DNA of 64,000 nt, taken from assembly GCF_017654505.1 (NCBI RefSeq), contig NC_054565.1, positions 4,183,233 to 4,247,232 on the forward strand, read 5' to 3'. The stretch comes from Polyodon spathula (lineage: Eukaryota; Chordata; Actinopteri; Acipenseriformes; Polyodontidae). Every line of letters begins with the position of its first letter. Position 1 is the first letter of the stretch. This document shows, one piece after another, positions 61,231-64,000 of the stretch. Below the pieces are notes generated by a model, which saw only the letters and a program-made list of their open reading frames with translations, did no database searches and had not been told where the DNA came from. The position numbers and the translations under genes are program-made.

Positions 61231-63402
61231 CTTGGGGGAGAGGTTTGGGCTCCGAGACATCGCGACGGCAGGCTGCAAAATCTTGCAAACAAAGATCAAC
61301 ATCTCCCTTCCCTTTCCTTTGATCATACCATGATGTTTCTTGAATATCTTCAACGCTTTTTTCTCTTTTTTGCAAAAACAACTAATGTGTCTAATTTATT
61401 TTTTTTTTCTATTTTTTATTAAAACCATTTTAAGCTTTAATGATCCCTGTCGATTCTATAAAGGTCTATAAACATGCAAGATAAACAAAGATTTTTTGAC
61501 ACACTTAGAAAATCATTAGAACAATCTTAATTAGGTCTGTATTGGTAACTTATTTAGAAATGTGCACACCTGAATGGGCAATGCCCTTTCTGTATAGCCC
61601 ACAAAGTTGTAGCTAATCAAAAAAAAAACAATTGTGTAATATGTGATTTTTTTAGTGGCCAAATAAGGGCCCATGTTAACCATACAATGAATAATGTTTT
61701 GGCATTAAAGACACTGTCAAAATCACATAGTAAAGTGTTTAAGACTACAGCGTTAAATCTGATTTTTATACAAAAAAAAACAAGTTTATTGGATTGTACC
61801 CAAATGTAATCAAACAATTCTAGAAGACGATGCAAATTCCAGGCAGTTCACTGGAGCGTGTGACAGGCAGAGACACATGAACAGTGCAGAAGGTTCTGCA
61901 TTTTGAATGAGGACACTAAACATGACAACTTGGCAGGCTAGTCAGAAAAAGATTCAAAGGTACAACTCAGTGTCCTTGCCTGCTTTATTATCAAAGCAAG
62001 ATCTTTCAAGATCCCACCGACACACTCCGCACATACACACAAGCAGCCGCACACACAAAAACACCCATGGGCCTATCATTGTGTTCTGTGACCAGAGCTG
62101 CCTCCAGTCTAGCTGTGCCAGCTGTTAATGAAATCATTGTTATTCGTTGTCTATTCGAGCAGAATAAAAAAAAGCTTCAGGTGCATCATAACGCTAATAC
62201 CATCTTGCTGTGATGAATGAGATGAAATGTAATATACCTGCTGCTTGGAAAATGAAAACCCCTTACTTCTAATGTGCTTCGCTTGTTCAAGCAGAGAGAG
62301 ATGCTGCTTTCTTCTGCTGATTAGGTGTCCACAAAAATGGCAGTGCAGTATTGCTGGGATAAGATTACTGATATTATTTCGATCTGAGGAAGAAAGACAG
62401 CACTCATTGTAGAAGTAGAGACACATACTGCAAAATAGTTCTGCTTTACAAAATGTGACACTTAATAGGGAGGTTTCAATATAACCCCCTGGTAACTGAA
62501 ACATCCTTGTGTATTTGTTATCTATGGTATCTATCTAACTATGTGTAGATTTATTTTTCTTTGCAGCCCATTGAATGGAGCATTATTATTCATCCCATTA
62601 ATTGGACCAGTAGCAACCTCATACAATTAGCATGTACTGTTCTACTTGTGGTTGACATATTTTGTAACAGAAAGTGTTACAATACCTACACAATGATAAC
62701 CGTGTTGTGAATGTTGTGATTTTCTACTGTACAGCAACACAGAGTTTATTTGACAAAATGGGCACATTTCTAATTTAAAGTATGTTAAACAGATACATAC
62801 ATGCTTTCATATAGCTGAAAAGGTTGTAATCATCCTAGTGAATCACTTACTAATTGTAATGTAGGCGGTCTCGCTGACCCATAGGAATAGGATGAGATTC
62901 CTTGATATTGTTCCATTCAGTGAGCAAGTCAGGTGTGCAGCAACTTTGATTTGCTGGGTTGAAGCCAAGTATAAGAAAATCAGTTCTGAGTGCTTTTCAG
63001 AGGAGCCGAGATTGGACAAGTGACACTTGCTCACAGATGTTAATTCCAAAGAGCCATGATTGAATAAGCCAGGGAAGGTGTGTTAATGCAAAGGGACACT
63101 GCTGTGTGGATTAGTCCACAAGCACTTCACACTGGAAACAGAATGGCATCTGCAATGGTATTTACAGGAGGTCATACTGTTAAAGGCTGCCACATCTATG
63201 ATCCCACTTGAACATGTGTGATTGGCCAACCCTTATCAAAAATGCTGCCAATGTTGTTGTACTATCCTGAATATTTTGACCCCAAAGAATGTGTCTTTTT
63301 TGGGACTGTTGTAGCCAGTTTGGAGGTGGATCATCAGCTCTACGGGTTTTTTTTTTTTAAGGTAGGTTTTTCAAGTCAGTAATGTCTTTATTATTATTAG
63401 GG
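61231..63402. other. Noncoding DNA, nothing firmly identified
   Basis: A 77-codon minus-strand frame (61148-61381) runs out of the hAT terminus and is unrecognised. CACACA-type low complexity lies at 62020-62065. No exon or RNA gene found. Confidence 0.35.
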
Positions 63403-63450
63403 CTGTGCAGATACTCAAATTTCCCAAGTAATTCCCTTTAACATATGTCA
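63403..63450 (+). mobile_element. Possible hAT-like terminus
   Basis: TAGGGCTGTGCAGATACTCA then AATTTCCCAAGTAATTCC resembles the TAGGGCTGTGCGATATTCGA-type ends of fish hAT elements. No interior or opposite terminus was seen. Confidence 0.3.
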
Positions 63451-63977
63451 AGTGGGCAGGCATTAATTAAAACATTGAGAGACCTGTAAAAAACATGTTA
63501 ATTACAGAGCATTACACAGCATGCTGCTTTTCCCATCATTGCCAATCTAAGCATTATAAATCATTATAAATTCATCCCAGAATAAACTCCAGTTGTAACA
63601 ACTTGTTTCAAGAATGTCCTGGATGGTCCAGTGCATACAGATACGCAGAACAGCACGAACCTGCAGGTTTATTCCTAGCTGTTACAAGCAATACATTAAA
63701 TTCATCTAGAAACTCAGCAGAGCACCACAAATCCTATGATTCAATTACAACAGTTATTTTGCATTAAAAGTGACGGCTTTTAAAATCATTATGAACGTCA
63801 CTATGAAAACACATTAGTCATACAGGGGTAACAATGATAAGAATAATTACATACATATGTACTGTATAATATTTTGTAGGTTTCCACATTTGTACCATTT
63901 AAAAGACAAGAAATAGAGCAGCAAATGTGGCAAACGCCAATATGGGTAAACAAGCAAACCCAGTAAAGAACCGTAGA
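63451..63977. other. Low-repeat noncoding DNA
   Basis: Non-repetitive sequence with GGCATTAATTAAAACATT and ATGTTAATTACAGAGC motifs, a candidate conserved noncoding element. A short CATTATAAAT direct repeat lies near 63552-63572. Confidence 0.3.
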
Positions 63978-64000
63978 AAGAGAGAGAGAGAGAGAGGGGG
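63978..64000. repeat. (GA)n microsatellite at window edge
   Basis: About nine AG units followed by a G run, cut by the window end. Confidence 0.95.

Overview
The window is AT-rich, intron- or intergenic-like vertebrate DNA. It has no bacterial-style operons, no rRNA or tRNA genes, and no long open reading frame outside repeats. Repeat content points to a ray-finned fish: an L2-type LINE tail, a tRNA-headed SINE with a MIR-like core and an L2-type tail, fish-type hAT, Tigger and Tc1 fossils, and long (AT)n tracts. One module (49158-49245) resembles, from memory, a repeat common in sturgeons and paddlefish, so I lean to Acipenseriformes. That placement is an inference and was not tested.

Layout: 1-7776 is mostly unique sequence with one exon-like segment (1278-1357) and decayed CR1/L2-like LINE pieces at 3071-6086. 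A 500-base N gap fills 7777-8276, followed directly by a LINE 3' tail and an inverted pair of LINE fragments (8998-9290). From 11 to 24 kb there are microsatellites, a 758-bp transposon with about 96-bp terminal inverted repeats (13771-14528), a small fold-back (15821-15915), three copies of a hAT-like terminal module, a Tigger-like 5' end (21273) and an interstitial telomeric tract (24269-24322). From 27 to 35 kb lie a hAT transposase pseudogene, a 95-bp TA-flanked MITE, a CORE-SINE, a Tigger pseudogene and the best protein relic, a LINE polyprotein fragment (34242-35045). From 36 to 51 kb there are LTR-like blocks, a telomere-like CCCTAA element, a 325-bp fold-back (43236-43560), tandem duplications and a dispersed repeat pair. 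From 51 to 64 kb there are a composite microsatellite, a perfect 15-bp-arm hairpin, a Tc1-like fragment, an LTR-like block with an internal AT expansion, and a second exon-like segment (60987-61108) next to a hAT terminus.

No host gene could be named. The two exon-like segments have good splice-site context but unrecognised products. Several low-repeat stretches rich in TAATTA-type motifs look like candidate conserved noncoding elements, which only comparison with other species can show. I found no convincing new multi-gene system. The most noteworthy items are the structured transposon families whose termini can be read directly here.
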